Of a stretch of DNA of 64,000 nucleotides, positions 43,203 to 55,220 are shown piece after piece. The notes under the pieces were generated by a model. It saw only the letters and a list, made by a program, of their open reading frames with translations. It searched no databases and was not told the origin of the DNA. The translations under genes were made by a program, and so were the position numbers. Source of the stretch: Sycobia sp. Sy_11 (Eukaryota > Arthropoda > Insecta > Hymenoptera > Epichrysomallidae); the NCBI GenBank assembly GCA_018907035.1, contig JACCIC010000176.1:1060501-1124500 (forward strand). Reading direction: 5' to 3'. Within the stretch, counting starts at the first letter, position 1, and each line of letters starts with the position of its first letter.

Positions 43203-43375
43203 TATAAAGCTTATATATAAAATTTTTAACAAAATAATAATTTTTTATAGTTCTAAGAATGTTACTTTGTGATTATACAGTTTTTATTATTTTCTATAAT
43301 ATATTATTTTATATATTTTATTTTATTTTATTTATATAATAATTATTCTATGTATAAGTTTTTATTTTAATCGAT

Positions 43376-44582
43376 AAAATATGATCATTAATAAATATTT
43401 TTTCATTGGTCTTATAGTCCAATCAAATCAATCGAAAACAATAAAAGGTGTCATTGACAGAGCAACAAAATTGTCACATAAAGATTTTAGACAAAATAAT
43501 TTACAGATAGTAAAAGACACTTTCGTTAATAATGGTTATCCAATTGAATTTATTAATAAATTAATTGCTGAGAGATTGTTTGACATTTATAATGCCAAAA
43601 ATAGACATAATTCACGAGTTAATGTTAACAGAGGCAAAATTATTGTCTTACCATATGTTAGAGGATTATCTGAAAGAATTAAAAGAAATTTTCGGAAATA
43701 TAACATTCAACTTTTCTTTAAAAATAGCAATAATTTGAGTAGGTTGTTGAATAATTGCAAAGATAAGGATGATTTGTGTTTAAAATATAGGAGTTGTTTA
43801 CAAAATTAATTGTATGGATTGTAATAAATACTATATTGCACAAACAGGTAGATATTTAAAAAAGAGAATTTATGAACATAAATATAGTTTGCGTAGCTCA
43901 TATATTACTTCCGGTTTAAAGGAGCATTGTTTAAAGTTTTTACATTCTTTTGATTTTGTGAATTTGGATATTTTATAACATGGTATTAATAATAAGTATA
44001 AAAGAGAGAGTCTTGAAAGTATTCATATTTGCAGGAATCGGAATAATGTGAATTTAATGTTAGAGTCTAGTAAATTGGACAATGTTTATCATTCCTTATT
44101 AAGTTGATTAGTTTTGAACAATTTATGTAGAGGGGGGAATTTAGATTTAATTTACTAAATTTGGTAGTGGGGATAAGGTATATATAGATTAGAGTATAAG
44201 GTTTAGTTTAGTTTAGTTTGGTTTAGTCCCTGATGAGGAGCCCTAGTGAGTTTGAAAGGTTGGACTGGATCTTCAATTAGGTAAGGGTGTTGGGTACAGT
44301 CAGACTGCACTTTACTAACAAAAATTTTTTGAGCTAATATTTTATTTTCAGATTAGTCTACGGGGGTGACTGTAAATAAGGACACTCTGACTGTGATTAT
44401 AATTTTTATTTTTATTTTTTTTGTGTATTGATGTATTAATGTTAATGTAGATATGTATTGATCTTGTTACGCATTGTTTTCGATTGATTTTATTGGACTG
44501 TAAGACCAATGAAAAAATATTTATTAATTTGTATATAAGCAGTCGACAAAAGTACAATTAAATTATTAAAATATGATCATTA
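43376..44582 (+). mobile_element. Penelope-like element, 5'-truncated, with inverted termini
   Basis: A 15-bp direct repeat, AAAATATGATCATTA, lies at 43376-43390 and 44568-44582 and is taken as the target duplication. Inside, a ~53-bp segment at 43390-43442 (AATAAATATTTTTTCATTGG...) is inverted at 44473-44525 with a few mismatches. Only the C-terminal coding part is present, so the element is 5'-truncated relative to the family yet still has inverted ends. The right terminal region matches fragments at 17036 and 18695 in this window. Confidence 0.8.
43444..44107 (+). pseudogene. Penelope-like RT end and GIY-YIG endonuclease
   Basis: The first open part (to 43809) encodes the region after the RT core, with ATKLSHKDFRQNNLQIVKD and VLPYVRGLSERIKRNFRKYN. 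One base off frame at about 43790, the nuclease starts GVVYKINCMDCNKYYIAQTG and continues RYLKKRIYEHKYSLRSS, with an in-frame stop after NLDIL near 43977 and a further tail to about 44107 (ESSKLDNVYHSLLS). The nuclease motif YIG reads YIA. GIY-YIG nicks target DNA in active Penelope-like elements. The RT palm is absent. Confidence 0.75.
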
Positions 44583-45722
44583 GGAAAAGCTCGAGATGAA
44601 TTAAAAATATAATATAAGAATAGTAAAATATATTATAATAGAAATGGTAAACTATTTTTACATATTTTAATAAAATACTTTTGATCTAGTCATAATAATC
44701 TGAAAAATATATCGTATATTCTATTTGAAGAGAGTTATATATTTTTTTACCTTTAAACACGTATGTAATTTTTAATATTTTTTTTGAATTTATTAAATTA
44801 CTTTATTATTTATATTTAAATTTTTTAGTTTAATGAATTTGACTATTATTTGATTATGTTACACTTTGTAAAATAGGGCACAAAATATTATTTTTCTATA
44901 ATAAAATTGCATTATTTGTGAAACAATATTTACAAAATTGTCATCGCAATTCGAGCTGACCGACGAAATATTTTGTCTTTCTTTAAGTAGTTTATCATTA
45001 GTAGATTTGGGAAAATATTTTCTGTTATTCTATTACCTAGTAATTATGATGTCCCATGCCAGCTGTTGAAATGGAGCCTTTTGGTGCATTCGAAATTTTA
45101 ATATTTAATTTGTATTTTTTTTTATTGCAAATATATATTTTCAACATAAGCAAATTACTATGTAATTCAGGTATAAAATGCTATGCGGCAGTGTTTTTAA
45201 AAGTCACTAAAGTAACTTTATTTTTGAGCACCGTGAACGTGCGTTTCCAATTGTCTAATTAGAACACATCATTACTAAATGTGTGTATTTGCCGTATATA
45301 TGCACTGAGACTCTACCATGCGACGTTCCTACTTTTCGTTAAAATCACAACCGCGCCGAAGAACAAAAAAAGTGTCGTCAAAAAATGAACATTATTGAGT
45401 TTAAAAACACATCGTAGACCTCCAGCACTTATTAGAACCAGTATTTGGAGAATATAAACACAAAAAAGCTAGATCTAATGAAAGAGTATTTAGTATTACA
45501 GAATAGAAAGTTAGAAATATCGTATTATACTATTAGAAATATCTAAGAGTAGAAACACTTAAAAGTAATATCATACTTCATATTTAGTATTAGTCCTAAT
45601 CAACGACGGATGTCTACAGTGTGTTTGTAAACAAAGCACATGTAAATTATTACAGCTGTGCTTGAGTTCATCGTAAAAGCCCGGGAATTGATCTTGGGTC
45701 ACCAAGTTACTAGTCTTTCGCA
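44583..45722. other. AT-rich intergenic region
   Basis: No gene supported. A 68-codon plus-strand frame at 45056-45262 has no family match and normal AT-rich composition. Confidence 0.45.
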
Positions 45723-46290
45723 CTAGCGAAAGCTAATACACAGTATTAGTACCCCATGACTTCCTACGCTTTGGGTTGTCGTAGTAATCCACTTTTCATC
45801 TCCCGTCATGATTCTCTGTAGAAATCCTTTGCGATTTTGCCTTTTGAGCAATTGTTCGCAAGCGAATAAGCGACGTTCGACGTCTCTTAGCTTCAGTTTG
45901 TAAGGAACCCAATTTTCTTCATTTTGACCATACCCAGGGTTTGGAGACGTTGTGAAATAGTTTGCTGAGTCACTCCTAACTCTTGTGCAAGTTCTTCTTA
46001 CCCTTGACACGGATCTTCCTCCAGTAAAGCTTCCAATTCTGTGTCACCATACACTTTGTGCCTTCCACTGCGTGTTTTGTCCTCCAAGTCAAAATCACCA
46101 CTTTTAAATTTTTGGAACCAATCCCGACATCTTCTCTCACTCAAATTAACATCACCATATACTTCTATAAGTAGCCGATGTGTTTTAGCTGTAGATTTCT
46201 TTAAATGCAAGAAGTTAATTAACTATTCCCGCAAATGACGCTTACTTGTCTCAAAACTTGACAACTTAATACGATGAAAACTAAGTGATG
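45723..46290 (-). pseudogene. Mariner transposase relic, Mos1-like N-terminal half
   Basis: Minus strand. KKSTAKTHRLLIEVYGDVNL, RDWFQKFKSGDFDLEDKTRS and ELEALLEEDPCQ (45998-46210) align with the N-terminal half of the intact mariner at 59229. Then NEENWVPYKLKLRDVERRLF, the conserved WVPYEL motif region, and RIMTGDEKWI with the first catalytic Asp. It ends after a SWG-like position near 45750. A frameshift separates the two parts near 46000. The C-terminal half is missing. Confidence 0.8.
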
Positions 46291-47550
46291 CTAGCAAAAA
46301 GTCAGAGGTATTAAAAGGTTATACTGTTTCTAAATATCAACATATACTATACAACTTTTTACAGCTGACAATTTCGATGTTATCTTATGGGTGACGCCAT
46401 CTTTTCAAAACGATGGAAAGTTATTTACACCCAATATTATTAACTAATTCATAATGTCGTTGAATGTGTATATCTCATCTAATTGCCTATTTTCAAATTA
46501 AGAAGAAAAGAAAATACAAGAGAAAAAAAGAATTGGTGAAACATATAAAAAAGTTATTAATAATTATTAATAATTATTATTAATAATTATCTTTGAATCC
46601 GTATAGTTGGTGCAAATATTCTGGTTCATTAGCTGCTGTAAAAGTTATTATCTGTTGATTTTGCTTAGTGATGAAATGTGCCAGCAATTCCGTTCTAATC
46701 CTATAAATTATTATTATTATCAATTATTTTATTATTGTATTAATAGAAAATTGACACGTTTATCTTCCTTCTGTCTCCACTTATCTTTTAACATTTGTCG
46801 ATAACAATACAATTCATTATTAGACTCATCGTAGCAGTCCCATACATCATGCTTGTCTTCGTACAAGAAAAATAACTAAAAAGTTATTTTGACAAAAATT
46901 TTTAATTTTTACCAAAATTTATTGGGTCTGATTTCCACCATTCTGCTGGTAATTACAAACCTGGTGAACTTTTCCAAATTGAAAAATACATCTCCGTTTC
47001 TAAAGTTTTGCCACTTTCAGTTTTTCAATAATAGCCTGTATGGAGCATATGGAGGTTAGAGCTACCCCCCTTAACTGACATATACCTTATTACATAAGTA
47101 TATACAGGATTTAAATCAAAGGAAAGGCAATGTATATGCTTTTCGTTGCTATTTTTCTTCTAATTTTTCACTTGCAGAAAGGGACTTCTTATGTAGAAAG
47201 GGGATATGGGTGTAACTATGGGAATGTCGTCGACTCACAAACTTTCTTCAATGTTATTTTTATAAAAAACTATTAATTACCGTTCAAACTTTCTAAATTT
47301 TTGTTCCATGATTTCTGGCATTTTTACCAACTTTAAGTACTTTTTCGCTTTACGAAATTCGCCTTCCTTCCATGGCAAATGGATTTATCAGTTTTTCAAG
47401 ATCTAAGCATATACTATGGGACATAGTATGGAGCATTTGTATTTTAAACAATTGCATTGGGTGTGATAGGCATAAGCGTCAGGGACAACAGCAAGAACTA
47501 ACATTTACATGGCGAGATAAGTAGCAGGAAAAGTCAGATGTGGATCTAGT
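46291..47550. other. No gene seen
   Basis: AT-rich sequence with TAATTATTAATAATTATT-type repeats at about 46555-46590. No recognised transposon end or protein motif. Confidence 0.4.
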
Positions 47551-47935
47551 ACTTATTTTTTTAGTTTCGGCATTTACCAATAAAATTCAGGTAACAGGCG
47601 CCATTGGTATAAATATCATATATATTTTTGATCAGTGAAAAATGAATCGTCATAAATCATTTTTTCGACATGTCCTTTGGTACTATTTTGATTGGAAAAA
47701 AGTATAGCAGACTCTTATCGATTGCTTTAATATGTTATGGTGAACAAGCTCCTTCGCTTACAACATGTAAAGAGTGATGTCAGCAGCTTAGAAGTGGAGA
47801 GGAGATACTAATGTCAATAACAATGAACGTTCTGGACAATCGAAAAAGTTTGAAAGTAGTGTAGTGAATTGCAAGCATTATTTGACGAAAACCCAGCTCA
47901 AACGCACAAAGAACTTGCTGATGCCGGGTTAACAG
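47551..47935 (+). pseudogene. Mariner 5' fragment (lineage 4)
   Basis: Starts GTACTTATTTTTTTAGTTTC and has the family's N-terminal codons from an ATG at about 47642 (MNRHKSFFRHVLWYYFDWKK). Frame breaks follow, and the next part reads ELQALFDENPAQTHKELAD (about 47868-47926). Similarity ends near 47935. It is the 5' third of the family whose 3' parts lie at 16507 and 41945. Confidence 0.65.
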
Positions 47936-48544
47936 CAGACGTTGAGGGCGCCCGACAGGATGGTGAAGGCGGAGGGATCACCCATTTGACCCCTTGTCAA
48001 AGCTGCTCCACAATTGTCTGCGACGAGTAGGAAGTTCGTTGATTCGTAGATATCGCCCATGTTTTGATAGGTCCTCTTCCAGGGAAGTAGGGAGGAGTGC
48101 GTGCAGCAAGAGACTCAATTTGGTAACGCACGAGAGTCGTGTTTCTTTGGCGATGTGCGTCAAGGGTATACCTACACCGCTCGCAATTCGACACATTGCG
48201 CAATCTCCTCGCACAATAGAAGCAGAAGACTAAATTTGCCTGCTTATCCCGGTTCGCTCATCTGGTATAGGTGTAACTCTTAAATTAAAAATTGCTACAT
48301 TAATGTGTACACTAATTTATACCGACGTAGCTGTGACGTTGCATTAGGGCATTAGTCTAGCAGTTAGCCCTATGGAGGGTGCACGTTCACGGCACTAGGA
48401 AATTATCGACCCTTCTAGGCAGTAAATATATATACCTATAGCTGTACGCTTGTGTTCAATCAGACGTTGCTGTTTTCATTTGAATCATATAGAAGCTAAT
48501 TCAAATAATATCTCATATGCGCACGAACATTAGAAAGAAATTCA
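47936..48544. other. Unassigned block including first copy of a ~115-bp repeat
   Basis: GC-moderate sequence at 47940-48250 with two overlapping minus-strand frames but no family match. From about 48300 to 48418 it matches 50148-50262 (shared: GTAGCTGTGACGT, TTAGTCTAGCAGTTAG versus TTAGTATAGCAGTTGG, CGTCGAACC versus TATCGACCC). See the repeat entry. Confidence 0.4.
48300..48418 (+). repeat. Copy 1 of a diverged ~115-bp dispersed repeat
   Basis: Pairs with 50148-50262 in the same orientation at perhaps 70-75 % by eye. Both contain a TAG.CTAGCAGTTRG box and, ~50 bp on, a TCGAMCC box. The spacing and boxes faintly resemble the A and B boxes of a tRNA-derived SINE. No poly-A or TSD was seen. Confidence 0.4.
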
Positions 48545-49390
48545 GTCGTGACATCGCCCAGGAGATGAGAGTTAGTCATCAAACTATTTTAAACCATCTG
48601 CAGAAGACTGCATACAAAAAAAGCTTGATGTGTGGGTGCTGCATGATTTCACGCAAAAAAACCTTCAGGACCGAATGAACGCCTGCGATGTGCTGCTGAA
48701 ACGGCACGAACTCGACCCATTTTTGAAGCGGATGGTGACTGGAGACGAAAAATGGATCACATACGAAAATATTAAGTAAAAACGGTCGTGGTCCAAGGCC
48801 AGTGGACCGTCCCAAACAGTGGCCAAGCTAGGATTCACAGCCAGGAAGGTTTTTCTGTGTGTTTGGTGGGATTGGAACAGAATTATCCACTATGAGCTGT
48901 TCCCATATGGCTAAACGCTTAATTCTACCATCTACTGTGAACAACTGGACCGCTTGAAGCATCCTATCGACCAGAAGCGTCCCCAATTAGCGCATAGGAA
49001 GGGTATAGTGTTCCACCAGGACAACGCCAAACCACACACTTCGTTGATGACTCGTCAAAAGCTACGGCAGTTCGGATGGGAAGTTTTATCGCCTCCACTA
49101 TATAGTCCGGACATAGCAGCAAGTGATTACCACCCGTTCCTGTCCATGTCGAATGCCCTTGGTGGCGTAAAGATGTACTCAAAAGAGGCTTGTGAAAAGT
49201 GGCTGTTCGAGTTCTTCGCAAATAAGGAGAGGGGTTTCTATGATAAGGGTATTATGTAGTTACCGTCTAGATGGAAACAGATTATCGAACAAAACGGCGC
49301 ATGTTTGAAGTAAATCTGACCACTGTAACACTTTTTATAAAGCATTGAATGAAGAGCAAAAAAGCGGAAGAGATATATTTGACAACCTAA
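48545..49390 (+). pseudogene. 5'-truncated mariner (lineage 5)
   Basis: Begins mid-transposase at CGTGACATCGCCCAGGAGAT and continues in several frames: LDPFLKRMVTGDEKWITYEN (first Asp intact), a HQDNAKPHTSLMTRQKLRQF segment (second Asp intact) and SPDIAASDYHPFLS (third Asp intact) at 48954-49259. It ends with the family TIR at 49390 followed by TA. The N-terminal third and left TIR are missing. Best-preserved catalytic half among the three copies of this family. Confidence 0.8.
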
Positions 49391-49392
49391 TA

Positions 49393-50588
49393 TAAATGAA
49401 AAGTATGCTGTTTAAATGTGAAGGAAATAATGTATGTGAAGGAATAATGTATCTGACTTATGAATTATATTTAATATGTAATATCAGAAAGATGTATTTA
49501 TCAACTACGTTAGCATTAAAATCTACGTCATACTCGTATTTTTTGAAAATATGTTAAGCTCCTGTCAAAACTTATAATTATTTAAAATACTTATGCATTT
49601 TTTATTTATAATACATATTGTAGAAAATACAACACTTCAAATTCTATCCTACTGCAAAATGTTGTAGAATGTAAATCTTATTAAATTACAAATTTTGTAT
49701 ATCTTGTAGATATAATTCAGAAAACGGGTAACTGTTTAACGTTTTAATTTTTGGTTTATATTATTAATTATATTTTTAATATTTGAAACAATTAATGAAT
49801 TTTCTGAATTGAATTAATTGAAACAATTAATGAATTCAAAAATATTAAAAATAAATGTTTTAAACTAATTATGGAATATTCATTTTAGCACGAAATCATA
49901 AGACTTAAATTGAAATTTCTACAATGAAAGAAAGGAAAGTCTTGATTTTTTGCAGAATGAAAAATTCGTCTGCATTATGAAGCTGGCATTGGAGTTTAGG
50001 TCTGCATTGCTTTTTGATACTCGTGCGCATATTAGATATTATTTGGGTATTATACGAAAACAGCAACGTGGCATTGAACACAAACGTACAAATATAGCTA
50101 TATATATTTATTGCCTACGTCACGAACTGTGACGTAGGGAAATGCGCACACTAATTTATGCTGTCGTAGCTGTGACGTCGCGTTGGCGTGTTAGTATAGC
50201 AGTTGGCTCTATTGAGGGCGCATGTTTCCGGCGCTTGAAAATCGTCGAACCTTTGGTACATGACATCGACAATCTCTCCTTATTATCTCTGAGGATACTC
50301 TAAGGAATCAGTTGATGGTTTCTCGAATAGTTTCATCAGAGTTAATAAGGGAAGATCGCATTGCCCATGTTAGACATTGCAGTATAATTTCGACACTCAG
50401 CGCTACGGCGGTGAACGTCGGTACTCTGTAAGATACTCAATATGTTGGTTTTCAAGCTCGTGCGATCAAGGGGGTGACGGTGTTCAGCAGGGGGGACGCC
50501 GAAACGATAGATGCACTTAAAGAATTTCTTCGTCGATACCAGTGAATCCCATTTATTATACGACGCTGCCAAATTATTAAGAAAATAG

Positions 50589-50592
<4 letters not shown>
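49393..50592. other. AT-rich region with copy 2 of the ~115-bp repeat
   Basis: No coding region supported. Copy 2 of the dispersed repeat lies at 50148-50262. Confidence 0.4.
50148..50262 (+). repeat. Copy 2 of a diverged ~115-bp dispersed repeat
   Basis: Matches 48300-48418. Holds TAGTATAGCAGTTGG and ATCGTCGAACC boxes described for copy 1. Confidence 0.4.

Positions 50593-50638
<46 letters not shown>
50593..50638. repeat. (TA)n array at the insertion point of element B
   Basis: Pure TA repeat ending directly at TGTGACGGGGAACGC, the LTR start. Confidence 0.95.
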
Positions 50639-50641
<3 letters not shown>

Positions 50642-51548
50642 GACGGGGAACGCAAGCACCGCATACGCTTGCTTTCCCACGTCCCTATGCTCTCTCTCCT
50701 GTCGTAGCCCTTTAAATATTTAGATACAATTGTAAATATAAATGTATATGTATACTTAAATGTAAAGTGACTACACTGGCGGAGAGGTAAGTGAGAGACA
50801 CAGAGAGCGGGGAGTTGGGAGAAACGGCCGCGCGCGCGAATTTGACAGTTAGAGTTAAAATAGGAGATCTGCGAGTGACACGCGTTCGATTTGTTACTTC
50901 GCTTTACGTTGCCTTTTTGGTTTTTCGAGAACACGCCTCGTGCTTTAGTTGTTCCCCCTCGCCACGTACCTCATCTTCGGGGAGTTACAGAACGCGCATG
51001 TTCGTGCTACTGAGTCGTGTGTGTGTGACTCACGCGCGCTGCTGCCGAGTCCGAGTGGACGAGCTTGCCGTCCGACCCCGTCTACGCGGAATAACCGCCC
51101 CATCCCGGGGTCTCTGCCGAGCGGAGTTACCGCCTCTGCCGGCGAACTAAGACGCTGCTGCACGAGGACGTGCTGCGAGTTTAACAGACGTCCCCATCAT
51201 CTATCGTAAGTGGCAGTCCGTTCTTCTCTCTCTCTCTCTCTTCCCGAACTCCTCGCGCGCCGTCGCCTTGGCGACCCTCGGCCTGCGTCCCTCACGCCTC
51301 GCATATAGGTGCTGTACGACTGCTTGCTATTAAAGCCAACTTAAATTTTAATTATTTTGATTTTATTATTTCGAGTGCATTTAATTAGTCGCCCTACCTC
51401 ACGCGCAATGCTGCATGCGATATTTCGCCCCTCGCGAACCGGCCCTCACCCTCGCCGGAATAATTCGAGGTTAAGTCCAACCGGGCACAGATTTGCAACG
51501 GCCGGGCCCGCCGTCCTCGTGCTCGAAGCGGACACGCGCACCGTTTCA
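50639..51548 (+). mobile_element. 5' LTR of gypsy element B
   Basis: Starts TGTGACGGGGAACGC after the TA array and ends GCACCGTTTCA before the primer-binding site at 51549. From 50938 on it matches the 3' LTR at 58328-58926, apart from a ~20-bp segment near 51106-51125 missing there. The first ~300 bp (50639-50937) have no match in the 3' LTR but do match 23281-23781 (minus). Splice-donor-like GGTAAGTGAG at about 50786 and TCGTAAGTGG at about 51206. Contains CT runs near 51225-51241. Confidence 0.75.
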
Positions 51549-51566
51549 TGGCGCCCAACGCGATCT
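51549..51566 (+). promoter_or_regulatory. Primer-binding site of element B
   Basis: TGGCGCCCAACGCGATC directly after the LTR end. Same start as the site of element A. Confidence 0.8.
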
Positions 51567-53382
51567 CGGGATCGCACAATTTAATATAAAAATATACATA
51601 CGTTCGTATACATTTTATTATATATTTTATAATATATTCTGTAATATATTTTGTGCCCCGGCGAAAATTCGCAAATTAAGCGGATGCGCGCAAACATAAA
51701 ATTATTAACTAACTGTACCAAATATAATTGTCTCTTGAATAATATAACTATTAATATAAGAGATAGTTATATTGAAAACTGCCAATGTACAGTGCGCCGA
51801 GAGTGTTTGCGATTTCGAGTCGGTAATGTAAACACTCGCGGTCAAGACCGCTGCCGGTTAGACGAATGATGCTGAAAAGCGGTACAAACTTAATATACAG
51901 ACGAATACGACAATATAATATTTGAGCGGCTTGTCAATAATGCTGAGATGGATTTAAATACTTATATAGACATTAATTGATATAATGGTTTATATGGGAC
52001 TTTAATTTAATTACAAATTTAATTTAATTTAATTATATTAATTTACTCTAAGTTAATATAGAATGAACTAATAATTTGAGTTATAATATGACATGTAATG
52101 ATAATATTAATGTCAAAGTATAATTAATATAATTAAGTAACTATACTTTATTAGGTTTATTTACGTAAAATAAACTATTAACATTAATCTCATGTATTAT
52201 AATAAATAATTTTTTTTTCTTATTATTATAAATAAAAATTATTTACATTTAATTCACATTAAATATTGATCATACTTATTATAATAAAAATCTATTGTAA
52301 TATTAAATTGTATTCTTCGAAAATAAATATTCTCCGTATTCGCATGTGTAAATTAATAATGCGTGTATGTATACACAGGTCGTCGATTTCATACCATCGC
52401 GACTCTACGCTATAAGTACGCACAGGTGTACTTAACACTGTATTCACGACTTTTGCAAAACTTTTTTTTTAATTAATAAAATGAAAATTTATTTGTAATT
52501 TTTCTTTATATATATATATATTTTTTCACCTTTTTTTTGTATTTTTGTATTTTTGCATTTCTTGAAAAATACAAAAAGTAAAAATTTGTTATATTTTCAA
52601 AATAATTTTCTTTAGAAAATTACTTTTCCTCTTATATATTCTTTTTTTTTGCGCCAGTCGCCTCTAATTTTTGCGTTTTCGCCCTCACAATCCACTATCT
52701 CTTGACATTGTCGGCTTTTAATTAATTGCCAAACAAAAATGTCTTGTTCTTTATTTTTTTTTTCTGCTCAATGAAAGCAGCGAAGACTAAATAAACTAAG
52801 TAGTAAAATTTATAGATTTTATAAATTATTAATAACAATTTCTTCTTTTTTTCTATTTTTATTTGTTTTTTATTATTATTATTTTTTTTCTTTTTTTTTC
52901 TTCTTTTCTCTATCTCGCCGTAACAACTATCACACGAGCATCGCTCAGCGGGTTAGTTACGGACATGATGTAATTCATTACATTATTTTAAATATTTAAC
53001 TAATTAAATAATTTAACATTCGTTAATTAATTAATTAATTAATAATTAATTAATTAACAAATTCTCTCAAATTTGTCTTTTTCTTCATTATTTTTTTTAT
53101 TTTTATTTATTATTTCGCTGTTTTCCAATTGCTGAAATAGGACCGAGAAATTTGTTATTTACAAAGTGGATTAATTAATCTCACAATTGATCTAACAATT
53201 ACTATCAATGGATTTAAAATTTCTCGCTCTGTTTTATTTTTTTTTTATTATTTTATTTTTATTATTATAAAGAACAAAAAGTTTTGGCTGTTCCCTTCTA
53301 CTTTTTTCACGTTGTATTTATTTCTTTTCTTTTTCCGTTTGTTCGTTTGTCTTCCTCTAATTTTTAACTGAATAAATAAAAG
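51567..53382 (+). other. AT-rich 5' leader of element B
   Basis: About 1.8 kb, AT-rich with poly-T and TTAATTAATTAA runs near 53025-53058 and no supported ORF. Position and composition match the leader of element A. Confidence 0.55.
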
Positions 53383-54324
53383 ATGGCAAACCCGCCAAAC
53401 GCGTTCGACTACTGGCTCCAAAGCCTATGCGAGGAGGAGACAAACATCATTACGACGGAACTAGAATTAAAAAATGATGGTTCCCCATTTCAAAGCGCTG
53501 CCAGGCTATATCACAGACTGGCAGGAAATTATAGTCCGGGAGACTTTGTGGAATGCGAGAGTGATGATGATACTGTAAAAACACGCGCGCGCAGATATAA
53601 AAATCTGTTAAAGATAATCGTCACCTCGAGAATGCGCGACGCAACAAAGTCTTATATCTTAAATCGAATGGAAGCGACATATGCCGAACAAGCGTATGAA
53701 TCAGCTGACATACAGCAGGCTCGGGAAGTTCATCCGAGCACAGGCCAAAGAAGTAGCACAACAGCTGCCGATCAGCAAATACAAAATCTGATCGATTTTA
53801 ATTTGCCTGAGATAAACAGGAATGAACCACTCGCATGGAGTACAGCCAATGAATCGCCGATTCAGGCAGCCATCACGAGCGTAGCTACGCCTCCCGAATC
53901 GTGTGTCACGAATGACATTACACGTCAGGCGCAAGTCGCATCTCATACGACAGATGCAACAGTCGAACCTCAACCTACCGACTTCGAAAACAATCTAAAC
54001 CTTAGTCAGAGGTTACATAGCCTACAAAATATGCTGCAAACTTGGATGCGACAACAAAACTGCACTCTCCAAGATTTGCAGCAGAAGCAAAATGAGATGC
54101 ATGCTACGCTAGCTAACATTCAGCAACAGCTGCAGAAAACGCTGCGACGCGACCGTGTCACTTTCCAAGACACGTCCGATCTGCAATACTTGGAAAGTGA
54201 CAAAAATCTCAACAGCAATAGGTTTATAGGGTCGACCGGCGAGCCTACCTTTTCGGCTCCTTGCCACCCTCGGTACCAAGGGCCTGGAAGGCGGAGTGGG
54301 GGAATCACATGGATCGAGATGTGA
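53383..54324 (+). pseudogene. Element B Gag, N-terminal part
   Basis: ATG at 53383, 313 codons. N-terminus NAFDYWLQSLCEEETNII; a Gln/Thr-rich middle; then a likely coiled coil (about residues 205-250, LHSLQNMLQTWMRQQN and DLQQKQNEMHATLANIQQQL). The true frame continues in the overlapping frame from about 54290 (one-base shift) and the original frame runs into a stop at 54322-54324. With the following part it would be the capsid precursor. Confidence 0.75.
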
Positions 54325-55220
54325 TGAGCTCGCCCGCAAATATAACGCGATCAACGCTTGCAAGCAACTTGGCCCAGCGCACGGACATTGGCAAGACCGT
54401 GCGCCAATGGAAAATCAGATTCAATGGTGCCAAGGGGAAAAGCGTGGAAGAATTTCTGCAGAGGATCGCGAAATTTCGCAGATTGACGCCGCTCACGGAC
54501 GAGGACACGATCAATGCCATGACGGAGCTCCTCGACGATGTCGCCCTGCATTGGTACCGTCTATCCCAGAAAGACTGGACCACGTGGCAAGAGTTCTGCC
54601 ACGCAGCCCGGAGCTGCTACGGCGTCGATCGACGCTTCCAAGCTGAGCTGATCAGCGAAGCACAGCGGTGTACGCAGGCGAAACGCGAGCCAACACGTGA
54701 CTACGTGTTTTGTTTGTTAACGATTCTCAATCGGTTCGAAGAACCATGGTCGGACGACGAGCAACTCGTCCTGATTTACCGTACTCTACTCCCGGAGATA
54801 CAGAAGCTAGTTCCGCGGGAGAAGATTACGAGCGTCAATCGGCTAATCGAGCTTGCTCGAGAGCGGAATTATAAGCCACCTCCGTCACCCGAAGACTGCA
54901 TAATGCTCGAAGTGGCCTTCCATGCGGCAGACACGTCTCGGACGCGCCCGAAACCAAGGATCCCGGCCGTGGACGTGAAGCTGCCCAACTTCAAAGCTTT
55001 GGTGCGAGAAGTTCTGCAAGAGGCGGGCTTTCGAGCCACCTCACCTGATTTAGAGGCGCCAGGTGTCGCAGCTCTTACCACGAAGAGGAGCAGTCGCGAT
55101 TCACGCCCGAGGTCGCCGCGTACACGGAAGACCGGAGCGTCGACCTCGCCTAAGTCGGAGAGGAAGCCACCCTTCAGGGGAAAGCTCGTACGCAAACCCC
55201 TCAGCGACAGCAGGTCCTGA
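54261..55220 (+). pseudogene. Element B Gag, capsid part
   Basis: Shifted one base from the N-terminal part. The capsid domain begins TVRQWKIRFNGAKGKSVEEF (about residue 47) and continues through TELLDDVALHWYRLSQKDW, FCHAARSCYGVD and LIYRTLLPEIQKLV, matching the same region in element A Gag. After ~residue 250 it turns Arg-Ser-Pro rich and stops at 55218-55220. The zinc knuckle CWRCSWPDHTLRSCPEC lies in the next (+1) frame at about 55231-55281; it lacks the usual His-containing spacing of a CCHC. So capsid and knuckle are in different frames, as in element A, but at another point. Confidence 0.75.

Noticed and set aside
47978..48233. Overlapping ORFs on both strands near 48 kb
   Set aside because: No family match on either strand and mutually overlapping; possibly an old repeat.
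50148..50262. tRNA gene
   Set aside because: The two boxes are imperfect and no cloverleaf with acceptor pairing could be drawn.
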